Source: Siphonodentalium dalli
Taxonomy: Eukaryota > Mollusca > Scaphopoda > Gadilida > Siphonodentaliidae
DNA length: 64,000 nucleotides
NCBI GenBank assembly: GCA_032622095.1
Contig: CP136063.1
Span: 211,028,355-211,092,354, forward strand
Reading direction: 5' to 3'
Shown here in pieces: positions 1 to 12,300 of the stretch (its first letter is position 1; the number at the start of each line of letters is the position of its first letter). The notes under the pieces are model-generated. The model had not been told where the DNA came from and did not search any database. It saw only the letters and a program-made list of their open reading frames with translations. The position numbers and the translations under genes were made by a program.

Positions 1-86
1 CACCACCGGTGCAGTCTCTTGTTAATTGCATATCAAGATCAGGTTCAACTGATTTTAATTTAAAATTTTAATTTATGCTCTTTCAG

Positions 87-188
87 AGTTCCGGTGATGA
101 CTACAAGTGCGAAAAGATGGCACCCATGGAAACGCCACCACTAAGGCAGGCTTCAATTTATGATGGAAGAGAACAAGAATTTTTTTGA
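87..188 (+). CDS. candidate 3'-terminal coding exon of an unidentified gene
   Basis: A pyrimidine-rich acceptor (ATGCTCTTTCAG, ending at 86) is followed by an open phase-0 reading of 33 codons that stops at TGA 186-188. The predicted peptide is polar and charged (it contains DDYKCEKMAPMETPPLRQ), like a cytoplasmic C-terminal tail. An AATAAA occurs near 690 and others near 1550-1590, which would fit a long 3' UTR. The rest of the gene would lie left of the window. I do not recognise the protein. The other two phases meet stops sooner, which favours this reading, but a short exon like this can arise by chance. Confidence 0.35.
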   Translation, partial: SSGDDYKCEKMAPMETPPLRQASIYDGREQEFF

Positions 189-527
189 AGACATGGTCAT
201 AGCAAGGGAATGCAAAGAGTGGTGAGTGCAACTTGGTAAGAGGTCAAATTGGTTATTAACACCCCAAAATAAGTAAGTTCCCCTAACACTGTATGAAGTA
301 TCCTGAGGTTGATTTTCAGGAAATGCTACATGTATATTCCGTATCTTGGCACTGCTGTCGACCAAGTATGTGCATGCTTGAGTGATCACCGTATGTGTGG
401 AGATACCGCTCAATTCATGTCACCAAATTGTTGAGAACTGGCCTCAACAGTGAATTTTCTTAAAGTGGAAATTTGAAGTAATCTGAAGAGAAAAATTAGT
501 ATCCTTTATAACCAATGTATGTTATAA
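189..527. other. AT-rich sequence without recognisable feature
   Basis: I see no coding exon, repeat or RNA here. If the preceding exon is real this is its 3' UTR and flank. Confidence 0.4.
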
Positions 528-1086
528 TATTATAATAACACGTGTTTACCCTCACAATATGAGAGATATGTTCAAATTATGTCAACTTTTTTTTTTAAAT
601 TGTAATAACAGTCTGCGGGAAAATATATCAAACATTTTTCATTTTATATTTAAGTTTTTGGCAGCCATTTGCAGAACTATTTTTGTTAGAATAAATCAAC
701 ATAAAGCTAGCGGTACTTAATATCTGAAAAGATGAAACAATATTGAGTATTTATGTCTGCCAGATTATTGAAAGCGTTGAATAATATTTGTTTTATGTTG
801 TTTTGGTCCTTTACCTGAGAAAAAAAATAGTCCTGCAAAATGGCTGCCAAAAAACTAAAATATACTGTGAAAAATATTTGATTTATTTACTCGCAGACAT
901 TTATGATTTCAGATAGACTGAGCGCATACCCTAATTGGGTTCATGGTCTAGATAATGCAATGTGTTTTTTTTTTATATTCCCAGTACAACTCGATAGACC
1001 TTCATGAAAAAAAATTCATTTGACTTTTTTAAACCACTTTTTTATAAAATTCATATTGTGAGGGTATATTGTGAGTTGTTATAATA
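528..1086. mobile_element. short non-autonomous element with terminal inverted repeats (~559 bp)
   Basis: The left end TATTATAATAAC and the right end GTTGTTATAATA are inverted copies. The match continues inward through CCCTCACAATATGA (left, about 550) and TCATATTGTGAGGG (right, about 1052). There is no coding capacity. A target duplication is not clear because the flanks are AT-rich. Confidence 0.5.
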
Positions 1087-4000
1087 CTGTATCACACATT
1101 GCTTATAATGCATAATGATTTTTCCCTTCAAATTGATTGGAATATAGTGGGTTTTTTTAATTCACGAATGGCGCATCCTTAAGATTGTAGATAACTTATT
1201 TAAAGGCTCATGTCATGTGACGAGTAGCTTAGTTCTGCATTACTTGGAGCAACGTGCCCCCATTGTAACAAGTAGATACTGGATACAATACTACCAAGTG
1301 TCTCTGCCAGACTTTTGCAGTAGATGAGGAATGTTTATTGTCATTATCCTTTTGTAGACATTATCTGCATTCAGTTAGTGTTCATTCAACCATGTATCTA
1401 GTCACTATATCATTACTTATAAGTAGTGATGAGCCGATGATCGGATATGACAATCGGAATCGGTCGATTATGGCCCGTCGGATGACAATTGGCACTTCGG
1501 TTTCAACATCGGCATTGCCAATTACCTAAATAATAATCAGGTGCTTATTTTTCTTCAATAAACTGTGTCAAATATGACGTTGTTTTATTGAATAAATGAC
1601 CAGTAAACATAAGGAAAGTGTTACCAAACACAAACTTTGATATAAACCGAAAGTACATATCACGTGACACTTAATTACGCAGTTGACTGCACTATTTACA
1701 CGCTTATCCATCTTAAGAATATATCAAGTAACAGTTGTTATATATCGAATGAATTGAAATGATTATGTAAAATAGCTGGGCGAGACCCATTATATACAGT
1801 CTAGTGTGTAAAACTTACAACATCCTCATTGTTCACAATTAAGAACTACTTTTCAATGTAATGACGCTATTGACAAGTATACACACTGATATCAGGTCAG
1901 CCAGTGACCTCAAGTGGGCCACACACGAAGCGATGAGCCATAATTTTTTACAAAATATGTTAAAAAACATAGCCTCCAGCAGCCATCTTGAATTTTGAAT
2001 TTTAATCCATCGGCACATCCTATTGCCCGAATTTATTGGGCTATTGTTATGAAAATTTACAAACATGTTCAGGATGACCTCTAGATGGGAGCTCTCAAAT
2101 TTTAATGAATACCTATAAACACATTTTGCCATATAAGGTGATGTCAAGGTCGTCAAAATGGCGATGGTGACCAAAAAAACCAATGTAACATGGACACATT
2201 CAATGATCATGACGATGTTTTATCACAATTTTCAGTTGTATAATGCAATGCAAAGAAAAGACAAGATTGCAGATGGAGAGGGGTTGACTGAAGGGTGTTA
2301 CGATGCTGTGTACTCAAGATGACGACGAATAAAAATAAAAACGAGTGGATGAATAATGGTATATTGTTTGTATTATAACTAATTTCATTGAAGATTTCAT
2401 CATGTTCATTACTGTTGAACACTAAACTGCTAATTATGATAGCACAGAATATAACTAAAACATCAAACGAAATTCACCCACAATCTTCAATTTCAAAATT
2501 ATTTTAGTCATAGCATGTAACCTCTTATGTACCCAGGGACTCACTTGGTTTAGCTGCAAGTATACTTGTAAGCTACATGGTTCGATTCCATTGGGTTCCA
2601 ACTGACGAGGTTTTATGCATATTATAGAAATAATTTGCTAGATGTGTGTTATATAATTGGATTTTTTGTCAATAAGACCAAATGAAAAAAGATGTTTGAT
2701 TCTCAGGCAATTGTTTTGGAAAATAAATGCGGGCGCGAGGGTTTTATTTTTATGTTTTATTTTGTTATGCCCACAGACTGGTAAAATAAGCGTGGGTTAT
2801 TATACCTTCCCAAGCTGGCCTCAGCTCACAAGGCGACTCGGGCGAGATTGTCGCCTTACTGTTGCTGACTTCGCCCTATCGTCGCTCTAAGGCGAAATCG
2901 AAGTCGCCTTCAATTTTAGGGGGATTTTTTTTTTTTCTTAGTTTTTTTCTAGTTTTTTCGCAGACATGTCCGTATATAGATGAATTGTGGCGGCCATCCC
3001 AAAAAGAAACAGACGATTCAGAGACAAAGACCCAAGTGTTTAAAATAAAAAATAAAATATGACCTATTGTTTTGTGATCTTTTGTGTTGTTATTCAGTCG
3101 CCTTTGTTCGCTTTGAGGTATAATGAATGTTAATCACGAATGTTTTGACACGCTGAAAACACGATATGTTCGCATCTGTGTTGTTACTGACCATCGTGAG
3201 TGTCACAAATAAATGTTTTAATTAACTTAAAAGACCACCGTCCCGCTTTTCAGATATAAAAACAATTACGCAATTATCAGAGTATGTTCGCAAGTTCGTT
3301 TCGGTAACGCGTCATACTTTTTGAAGAGACCGCGTCCCACTTTTTGAAGAGACCGCTTCTGTAGCCGTAAATAAATGTCAAGTTTATTGCTTTAATCGGA
3401 TTATACCAGTGATGTTGGCATTAATTAAGGGAGGCCATTAATTAATAAAAGCTTTAGCAACTCCTTTGTTAGTTAATCCTTATTGTTTATTTTAGCGGAC
3501 ACCCACATTACAGCCGTGACCACATTAAACTTAAAAAGTTACATGCATCATCTGATCTAGTCCGCAAATCTGACGTTAATTATCAGAGCACGGCTGAATA
3601 TTTGATTAGTTGGGTCCACCAACTAAATATGATCATGATTCAGACTGTTAAATGTATAATAACAATTAATTACGCTAATTTCAGATAAAGTCAAAATATT
3701 TTAGTTTTATTTCTTATTTTAACTTTTTAAATTTTTTATTGATGTTATAAAATAAAGCGATATCTGAAAATTGTCAATATTTGGTAGTCTCCCCACTTCT
3801 CCCTGAAGTCTCCCTAAATTTCCTGGAGGGAGACTTCAAGTCTCCCTGTTCTGAACCCCTAGGCTGAGGCCTGTTCCCAAGTCCAGAAATTGTAAGGAGC
3901 ACTTTGTAATGAATATAAACTAATATAATCTGATATAAAGAATGATAAATTATGACATTGTACTACCCTACCCGTACATCATATAGGGATTACCTTGACT

Positions 4001-4668
4001 GATATATAATGTTGATATGATTTTTAATATCTGCACAATCATTTTTAACACCAGATATCAGATTCATACAAAAATACGGAGCGTAAATACAGTCAAAACA
4101 AAGATAAAGTGATCTTCCAAACTATCATAGAAAGTCTTGGTTCACTTATTCCACTGACTAATTAGACTGTATATGTACCGCAATGGATGATAGACAATAA
4201 AACTTAAAAACATGGCCAATATCCACTGATTGTCAAACTGAATTTTTGTTGCATTCCATGTTTGCATTCTCAAATTATTTTTTTGTTCAATATCAAACTT
4301 CGTGCTGACCGCAGATCGAAATGTTCAACAAATTTTACCAATAAACTGGGGGGTTTGGACAGCCTGTGGTGACAATGTACCTGATAGTTATCATTGCCAA
4401 CGGTCTTTTGTTGGAAACCCACACATACACTGTTGTATTTAGCTCCTATTTGATATTTGAAACATAAATAATTTCCATGGTACAGTTTCCTATTTTCATG
4501 TTGCGTGGTTTACAACTACGATGAGATCCAAATTGTAATAAAATGGTCCAATGCAAAAAAAAATATTTCCGATGCGGCTATGCCTGAGAATCGACATTTT
4601 TTGCCTAACAGTCATTAATTAAATTATATTAAACTCACAGAAAGCATATCAAATAATATATTATATAA
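1087..4668. other. long stretch without genes; AT-rich, scattered degenerate repeats
   Basis: No open frame here looks like protein. Visible items are a CGG/ATCGG-rich block at about 1425-1530, a possible tRNA-derived piece near 2535-2600 (listed separately), a CTCCCT-rich inverted stretch at about 3785-3850, and a small hairpin TTAATTAA...TTAATTAA at about 3421-3445. Nothing else is supportable. Confidence 0.5.
2535..2605 (+). repeat. possible tRNA-derived sequence (SINE head or tRNA relic)
   Basis: A B-box-like GGTTCGATTCC (2579-2589) follows, at tRNA-like spacing, an A-box-like TGGTTTAGCTGCA (from 2547). The acceptor stem does not pair convincingly (GGACTCA against TGGGTTCC has several mismatches), so it is not a functional tRNA. 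A relic or SINE promoter is more likely. Confidence 0.3.
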
Positions 4669-5766
4669 TATTCTTTCTGTTTATGGCCGTTTTAGCGGAG
4701 TTGACTATACCAATCGCCTAGGCTGCCCGTATCCTTAAGATTGCTGTTATTGATATCATGCATCCCTGAATTGACGCATCGGTGTTCCACAATTTTCTAA
4801 GCCATGGATCAATTTGAGTTAGTTTTTTTCTTTTTTATATGCTATTTATGAATGTGTTCCAAAATGTTTTTTAAACTGTTTTGGGTTTTCTCTTTTCTGA
4901 AATGGAAAGATCTTGGAAGGTTCAATTACCACCAATAACGGCTTGTTTTCAGAAACGTTTTGTGAAGTAGATATATTGCAGAAATGAGTGAAGAATGTAT
5001 ATCGGATATAGCAATAGTTTGGAGTTGGCTATGTGTTGGAAAATTGTTTGGAAAATATCATGATTAGGATAGCCTGTAGATTGAAGCTATTTCAAAAAAT
5101 TTCAAATTACTCATTGGTACACCCTACAGGCCACATCCCTCATCTGAATATCACCAGAAATCATGTATATTCAAGGTTCTCCTGTGCTGCCCATTTCCCT
5201 AATAATTACTTGCTTCGTGATTTGCTGCCAGATGAACATCTTTGGATATTAAAGACATATTATGGACTTGTTCGGGTGCGTGGAATTTATAAGTTAGTAC
5301 TCAGGAAGTATGTCAATATGGGGAATGTAGCAATCTACTAACATCGCCAAAATTTCGAAGATATCAACCATACCACTCCATGGAAAACATCGTCGGAACT
5401 GCGCCCAATTGTAAATATTTACATCTCGATCCGGGACGCAACTATCGGCGATAATCTAACACAAATGATTTCTCCATCGAGAGCCATTGCATTTAATTAA
5501 TATATAAGAATGACAATGTTTATCGTCAATTTGGATTGATATTAGTAACAAATTACTACTTTGAGGAAGATTATTCTCAATTTCTATTTGATCACCCAAC
5601 CGGAGTATTTCACATAACTTTAAGGCAAATGATATTATGCATATTAAGTGGTTATGAGGTAACTCTTCCAATTTTGTCTCAATTAATTATCTGTTAAAGA
5701 TACGGTCTTGGGTACTGCTGTTAAAATATTCACATCCTTTAAAACTGCCATAAACAGAAAGAATAT
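4669..5766. mobile_element. non-autonomous element with terminal inverted repeats (~1.1 kb)
   Basis: The left end TATTCTTTCTGTTTATGGC (4669 on) is repeated inverted at the right end (GCCATAAACAGAAAGAATA, ending 5766, one mismatch). A related left end occurs at about 20190-20250, with TTTCCGTTTATGGCGG and the same following sequence. Interior sequence at about 5230-5480 recurs inverted at 34400-34640. The 102-codon open frame inside (5033-5341) has no recognisable domain. Confidence 0.55.
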
Positions 5767-5872
5767 TAAAATGTAGACAGATCTTGTTCATATGCCAATC
5801 ATAAATAACGTGTAGATAGCATGTTATTGTAGTTTGTATGCTTTGTTATGTAAACAAACAGTATGCAAATAG

Positions 5873-6069
5873 TGTGCGATAAGCAAGACATTCAACATCA
5901 GGTAGACCCCACTATTTGAACTTGGTTAAAACTGCCACCATGTTGCTTATAACTTACTGGTATAGCCCCTGCTAATCCTTGCCACTCAAAATTTTGGTGT
6001 TGAATGGGTCACTGTGAACCAATCTGTCAAAAATATTGCCGTGGTGTTCAGTGTTTTGCTTATCGCACA
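5873..6069. mobile_element. small inverted-repeat element (~197 bp)
   Basis: TGTGCGATAAGCAA at the left end is exactly inverted at the right end (TTGCTTATCGCACA). The interior is non-coding. I could not define a target duplication. Confidence 0.45.
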
Positions 6070-6671
6070 TCCTGTATGTGCTGTATATAAACAAACGATC
6101 AGCTCACACAAAGTGTGTTTTATTGATAGTATCGCATTTATGCTATCATTATAATATACTTTGGTATATTCTTGAGGAAATGTTCATAATTTGGTAACTT
6201 TTATTTCTAAATGTAACCTAAAACCTGTCAGTGCATTTAATACTGAAAGTTAAATAAAAATCTAATAAAAAAAACCTCAATGAACAATTTCATTTTGTAT
6301 ATGCGCCCTATCACCCTTAAGGCTTAATCGTCCTCTGAGTTGAATGCCAGCTGGCAAGATGTAACATAATCAAAACACGAGTGGCTTTATACACTTCTTC
6401 TGCAGCTAATTGACCTTATTTGAATGGCTTACAGCCAAATGATACCCGAGTCAAATGATACCATAAAAAGTTATATCCTAATTAGTCAAATGGTACCCAA
6501 GATGGTCAAGTCTTTTGATACCTTTTTGAGTCAAATGGTACCTTTATCAAAAACGTTGATTTACATACATTTGATCTCAAAAAGACCTGCATCAAATGAC
6601 TCTGCCATTTTGGGTATAATTTGACCAATTAGCGTATCTCTTTGCAAACAAAAATATGTTACTCATAGTTT
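6070..6671. other. non-coding; short reiterated TCAAATGRTACC motif
   Basis: Between about 6430 and 6545 a TCAAATG(A/G)TACC motif recurs several times at irregular spacing. Nothing else is recognisable. Confidence 0.5.
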
Positions 6672-7062
6672 TAGCTCACCTGAGACAAAGTCTCTGGCGG
6701 AGCTATAGTCATCACTCCTCGTCTGTCCATCCATCCGTCTGTCTGTCCGTCAATAATCGTCTTCTTCTCCAGAATTATTATACCGAATTGGTTCATATTT
6801 GATGTGGATGTTCCCTAGGTGACTCACATTCAGATTTGTTCAAATGAGGTCACCAGGTCAATTGGTTGCAAAACAAGGGCCATAACTATATTCCTCTATG
6901 GTAATTCTTATAACAACTTCTTGTCTAGACCATTGGGTCGTTTTAGCTTAAATTTGGTATGGAGGGTCCTTGAATGACTGTGGTTCAGATTTGTTCAAAT
7001 GGGGTCAAATAGGGGTGGCGCCAGAGACATAACTCCGAAGAAAACAAAATCAGATTTAACTC
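6672..7062. repeat. dispersed repeat ending in GCTCACCTGAGACAAAGTC
   Basis: It begins with GCTCACCTGAGACAAAGTC, then GAGCTATAGTCATCACTC, then a GTCTGTCC-rich tract, then blocks such as TTCAGATTTGTTCAAATG. The same sequence occurs inverted at 24660-25035, so this is a dispersed family with a simple-repeat tract near one end. Confidence 0.65.
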
Positions 7063-8207
7063 CTTGATTAATTTAACATAAATTTATTTTTATTTTTTAT
7101 GTTTACCCATACCATAGTATGGTAAACATAGTGTCGATGTCCGGATTGACCACTCATCATTAGTCCGTCCGTCTGTCTGTCCATAGACACTTTACGCATG
7201 GTGCGATAACTCAAATATTTTCTATCTGATCGGAACCAAATTTTGTATATCAATTTCTCAGCACAAAAGACAGATCGAGTTCGATTATGGGTTTGAGCCG
7301 ACTATTTTAACTGAGTTATGGCCCTTTTTCGAAAACATGTTCACTCTTAAAAAAAAAAATTTGATTGAATTCCTTGCTCAATTTAAAAAAAAAAAATATA
7401 TAAATAAATTAAAAAAAAAAAAAAAAACACCATTATATCTCTGCCAGTACCCCGAGTCACCACACCAAATTTCGTTTAAATCGGTCCAAAATCTTGTGTT
7501 ATGTTCTGGTAAATTTGTTTGGAGCGACATTAAACCCAATTCACCAATTGAATCCCATGCCTTTGGACTACTTAGCTATTGGGCTATATTATTTTCTGAT
7601 GGCTCTTATGCCAATGTGCAGATAAAGAAAGATATGGTATCTAATTTTTTTTTAAGTTTCAACAATAAACATCACATGATATTAACAGTAGACTAGAACA
7701 TCTGTGCTGCATTGCACAGCTGAGTATATCACTCTACAGATGGTCTGAGGTCATTATAAATGTCATTGGTTTAATATAGGTGCCAGCCTTCAACATAAAC
7801 ACTGCCTGTGATTTGTTGACAGCTCTGTTATATAATTGATATTAATGGGTCAGCAGTGAGGTGTTTTATCTTGATGGCTGTTGTTGGTAGAATTTTATAC
7901 ATTATCATTGTAAGCTTAAATTGGACTCTCTTAACCCAAGTATTCCATGTCCAGGTCACCTTTTCACATTTAACCCAAGGCTGTTGTGGTGCAGCATTAC
8001 AGATCCTGTACCAGTGCATTCTCTTATATAAATGCGAGTGACCCATAAATTCCAATAATTTGTGCTTTGTACATTTGTCTATAATAGTACATGTAACAGT
8101 ATACTCTATAATTCAACATCAAAACTCTCAGTTATGATTCCGATCATAGTAATTTACTCTCATCAAGGGATGGGTTAACATCTGCCGATCGTGATCGCCG
8201 TCTCGTT
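7063..8207. repeat. left arm of a large diverged inverted repeat flanking the satellite
   Basis: Blocks of this arm recur in reverse complement at 18003-18928. These include the CCATACCATAGTATGG region (about 7104-7120), the GGTCCAAAATCTTGTGTTATG region (about 7480-7502), the CCTTTGGACTACTTAGCTATTG region, the AACCCAAGG...GTGGTG region and the terminal GCCGATCGTGATCGCC. The arms are clearly diverged and differ by indels, so the duplication is not recent. The terminal motif also occurs alone at about 42335-42385. Confidence 0.7.
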
Positions 8208-8213
8208 TTTTAA

Positions 8214-8605
8214 AGGCCCACTTAATTTTCGAACCCCAAATTATATTATATAAAATATATGCCATATTATATATATTATATTATCAACTTATCTGGTGTA
8301 ATAAACTGTGGATATGTTGAGTTGCCAACGCGTTTTGTCATTAAGAATTAAAATATCATATTTTCAATGCAGGGGGAATAACTCTATATATTAAAGATAG
8401 AGTTCTTCCCCTTCCATTGGAAAACTTTGAATTATGTTGCATTATGGGTGACAGAGGGGGGAAGTCTTCTATTTATCTGTGGGCATCTTCAAATAGTGGT
8501 GAATTATAGCATTTTAATCATATTTTATGGCATAGATTGTTATTAAAACCGTATATCAAGTCACTATAAAAATAATAATTGGCGACTTGAAAATTAAGTG
8601 GGCCT
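8214..8605. mobile_element. TTAA-flanked foldback MITE (392 bp)
   Basis: The terminal inverted repeats AGGCCCACTTAATTTTC / GAAAATTAAGTGGGCCT are exact and are flanked by TTAA on both sides (8210-8213, 8606-8609). TTAA target duplication is the signature of piggyBac-like (and Kolobok-like) transposition. The element is non-coding and AT-rich, and sits directly at the end of the left inverted arm. Confidence 0.8.
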
Positions 8606-8948
8606 TTAAATATGTTAAAAAATTTGAAAAACTAACACCATTGTAACATCCGCAGAGTTATGAAAATCTTTAATGAAATCATTGAAACTTTCCCTTTCCA
8701 TCATCCCCCCCCACATGACCCAGACCACCACCCTGCCCCCAACCAACAGCACCTCCACCCCATCTCATCTCATAACTCACCTCTCCCACCAGCAGATTCA
8801 GTCAATTGTATTAGCTACAGACAGAGAGAGTTAACAACACAGTCATCAATTGAGATGTTATCAGGCTGACAGGTATAAACAACTGCTTTGCTAGCACTCA
8901 TGCCAGTGTGTGTCATTAATATCAAATCAAAACAAATTATTGTGTTCC
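8606..8948. other. non-coding spacer with C-rich tract
   Basis: It contains a C/A-rich tract at about 8700-8780 (CCCCCCCC, repeated CACC). I see no gene. Confidence 0.5.
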
Positions 8949-9378
8949 CAAACCTGAATTTAGTGTGTCTGACATTTGCAGAATGAGGTCCCCAGAGGGT
9001 GAATTTAGTTATGCTACCCTGCACAGCAGGCTAGCATATCCAAATATACTACCCATGGAACTCATTCTGCTTATGCCTCGTCTGGGAAGTATATAGGGTC
9101 TTAAATTTACATTTTTCTTACTTTTTTCCGTCTGTTCAGTTTCTATATCCCCTAATTTGCAGAAGATAAAATGCATAATTGAGGTGCCCAATGCGTGCAC
9201 ATCACCAACTTTAACTGGAGAACTTCAATCTGATGCTATATCTCCCATAGCAGTTGAGGCTTACACAGAATGAGGTCCCCAGAGGGTGAATTTGGTGATG
9301 CTAGCCCGCCGATTGCGTCACTAAATTCACCCTTTGGGGACCTCATTCTGCAAATGTCAGACACTATATTCAGGCTTG
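8949..9378. mobile_element. hAT-type MITE, full length (~430 bp), family with CAAGCCTGAATTTAGTG ends
   Basis: Long inverted ends (CAAACCTGAATTTAGTGTG and, inverted, CAGACACTATATTCAGGCTTG) are followed inward by CAGAATGAGGTCCCCAGAGG on each side. It is the same length and layout as the copy at 24160-24590, which has a good 8-bp target duplication. Here the candidate duplication (TGTGTTCC / GCTGTTCG) has decayed. No transposase is encoded. Confidence 0.7.
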
Positions 9379-9394
9379 GCTGTTCGAATATTAT

Positions 9395-12300
9395 TTTCTA
9401 AACAGTGGGCTCTACAATATGTGTATATGGGAGTCATAACACTTCTAAAGATGCATTCTTGAGTTGATCATGGCTCCAAAAGTTGAAATATAGCCAATTG
9501 AAATTTTGCCCATAGGACTGTTAAACATACGGGATTTCTTATACCGGTTTGGTGCCTTATATCGACAACTCTGCGACAGTGGGCCATACAATATATGTAC
9601 ATGGGAGTCATAACACTTAGAAAGAAGCATTCTTGGGTTGTTCCTGGCTCCAAAAGTCGAAATATAGCCTATTGAAATTGTGCCCATATGCTAGAAGCGG
9701 GTCCTCCGACGACTCTCTTCTAAACATACGGGGATTTCTTATACCCGCGCGCGCGATCTGTATAGCGTTATATCGGTAAATATATATGCGACAAAGGGCC
9801 CTACAGTATAGATGTAAACGGGACCAGAACACCTAGAAAGATGCATTCTTGGGTTGATCCTGGCTCCAAAAGTCGAAATATAGCCTATTGAAATTGTGCC
9901 CATATGCTAGAAGCGGGTCCTCCGGAGGACCCGCTGTTAAACACACGGGAATTTCGTATACCCGATCTGTAGCGTTATATCGGCAAATATGCGACAAAGG
10001 GCCCTACAGTAGATGTATACGGGACCAGAACACTTAGAAAGATGTATACTTAGGTTGACAATGGCTCCAAAAGTCGAAATCTAGCCTATTGAAATTGTGC
10101 CCATATGCTAGAAGCGGGTCCTCCGGAGGACCCGCTGTTAAACACACGGGGATTTCTTATACCGGTTTGGTGCCTTATATCGACAACTCTGCGACAGTGG
10201 GCCATACAATATATGTACATGAGAGTCATAACTCTTAGAACGATGCATTCTTGGGTTGATCCTGGCTCCAAAAGTCGAAATGTAGCCTATTAAAATTGTG
10301 CCCATATGCTAGAAGCGGGTCCTCCGGAGGACCAGCTTTTAAACACACGGGGATTTGTTATACCCGATATGTAGCGTTATATCGGCAAATATGCGACAGT
10401 CGGCCATACAATATATGTACATGAGAGTCATAACACTTAGAAAGATGCATTCTTGGGTTGATCCTGGCTCCAAAAGTCGAAATATAGCCTATTGAAATTG
10501 TGCCCATATGCTAGAAGCGGGTCCTCCGGAGGACCCGCTGTTAAACACACGGGGATTTCTTATACCGGTTTGGTGCCTTATATCGACAACTCTGCGACAG
10601 TGGGCCATACAATATATGTACATGAGAGTCATAACACTTAGAACGATGCATTCTTGGGTTGATCCTGGCTCCAAAAGTCGAAATGTAGCCTATTGAAATT
10701 GTGCCCATATGCTAGAAGCGGGTCCTCCGGAGGACCAGCTTTTAAACACACGGGGATTTGTTATACCCGATCTGTAGCGTTATATCGGTAAATATGCGAC
10801 AGTGGGCCATACAATATATGTACATGAGAGTCATAACACTTAGAAAGATGCATTCTTGGGTTGACCCTGGCTCCAAAAGTCGAAATATAGCCTATTGAAA
10901 TTGTGCCCATATGCTAGAAGCGGGTCCTCCGGAGGACCAGCTTTTAAACACGCGGGGATTTGTTATACCCGATCTGTAGCGTTATATCGGCAAATATGCG
11001 ACAGTCGGCCATACAATATATGTACATGAGAGTCATAACACTTAGAAAGATGCATTCTTGGGTTGATCCTGGCTCGAAAAGTCGAAATGTAGCCTATTGA
11101 AATTGTGCCCATATGCTAGAAGCGGGTCCTCCGGAGGACCCGCTTTTAAACACACGGGGCGGGGATTTGTTAAACCCGATCTGTAGCGTTATATCGACAA
11201 CTCTGCGACAGTGGGCCATACAATATATGTACATGAGAGTCATAACACTTAAAAAGATGCATTCTTGGGTTGATCCTGGCTCCAAAAGTCGAAATATAGC
11301 CTATTGAAATTGTGCCCATATGCTAGAAGCGGGTCCTCCGGAGGACCCGCTGTTAAACACACGGGGATTTATTATACCGGTTTGGTGCCTTATATCGACA
11401 ACTCTGCGACAGTGGGCCATACAATATATGTACATGAGAGTCATAACACTTAGAACGATGCATTCTTGGGTCGATCCTGGCTCCAAAAGTCGAAATGTAG
11501 CCTATTGAAATTGTGCCCATATGCTAGAAGCGGGTCCTCCGGAGGACCCGCTTTTAAACACACGGGGATTTGTTATACCCGATCTGTAGCGTTATATCGG
11601 CAAATATGCGACAGTGGGCCATACAATATATGTACATGAGAGTCATAACACTTAAAAAGATGCATTCTTGGGTTGATCCTGGCTCCAAAAGTCGAAATGT
11701 AGCCTTTGAAATTGTGCCCATATGGTAGAAGCGGGTCCTCCGGAGGACCAGCTTTTAATCACACGGGGATTTGTTATACCGTTTTGGTGCCTTATATCGA
11801 CAACTCTGCGACAGTGGGCCATACAATATATGTACATGAGAGTCATAACACTTAAAAAGATGCATTCTTGGGTTGATCCTGGCTCCAAAAGTCGAAATAT
11901 AGCCTATTGAAATTGTGCCCATATGCTAGAAGCGGGTCCTCCGGAGGACCCGCTGTTAAACACACGGGGATTTCTTATACCGGTTTGGTGCCTTATATCG
12001 ACAACTTTGCGACAGTGGGCCATACAATATATGTACATGAGAGTCATAACACTTAGAAAGATGCATTCTTGGGTTGATCCTGGCTCCAAAAGTCGAAATA
12101 TAGCCTATTGAAATTGTGCCCATATGCTAGAAGCGGGTCCTCCGGAGGACCCGCTGTTAAACACACGGGGATTTCTTATACCGGTTTGGTGCCTTATATC
12201 GACAACTCTGCGACAGTGGGCCATACAATATATGTACATGAGAGTCATAACACTTAGAACGATGCATTCTTGGGTTGATCCTGGCTCCAAAAGTCGAAAT

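Noticed and set aside
2535-2605. Functional tRNA gene
   Set aside because: Promoter-like boxes are present but the acceptor stem does not pair.
5033-5341. 102-codon frame as a gene
   Set aside because: It is inside a non-autonomous inverted-repeat element, has no domain, and adjoining interior sequence is dispersed in the window.
7337-7696. 119-codon Lys-rich frame
   Set aside because: Much of it is poly-A translated as lysine inside the inverted-arm repeat.
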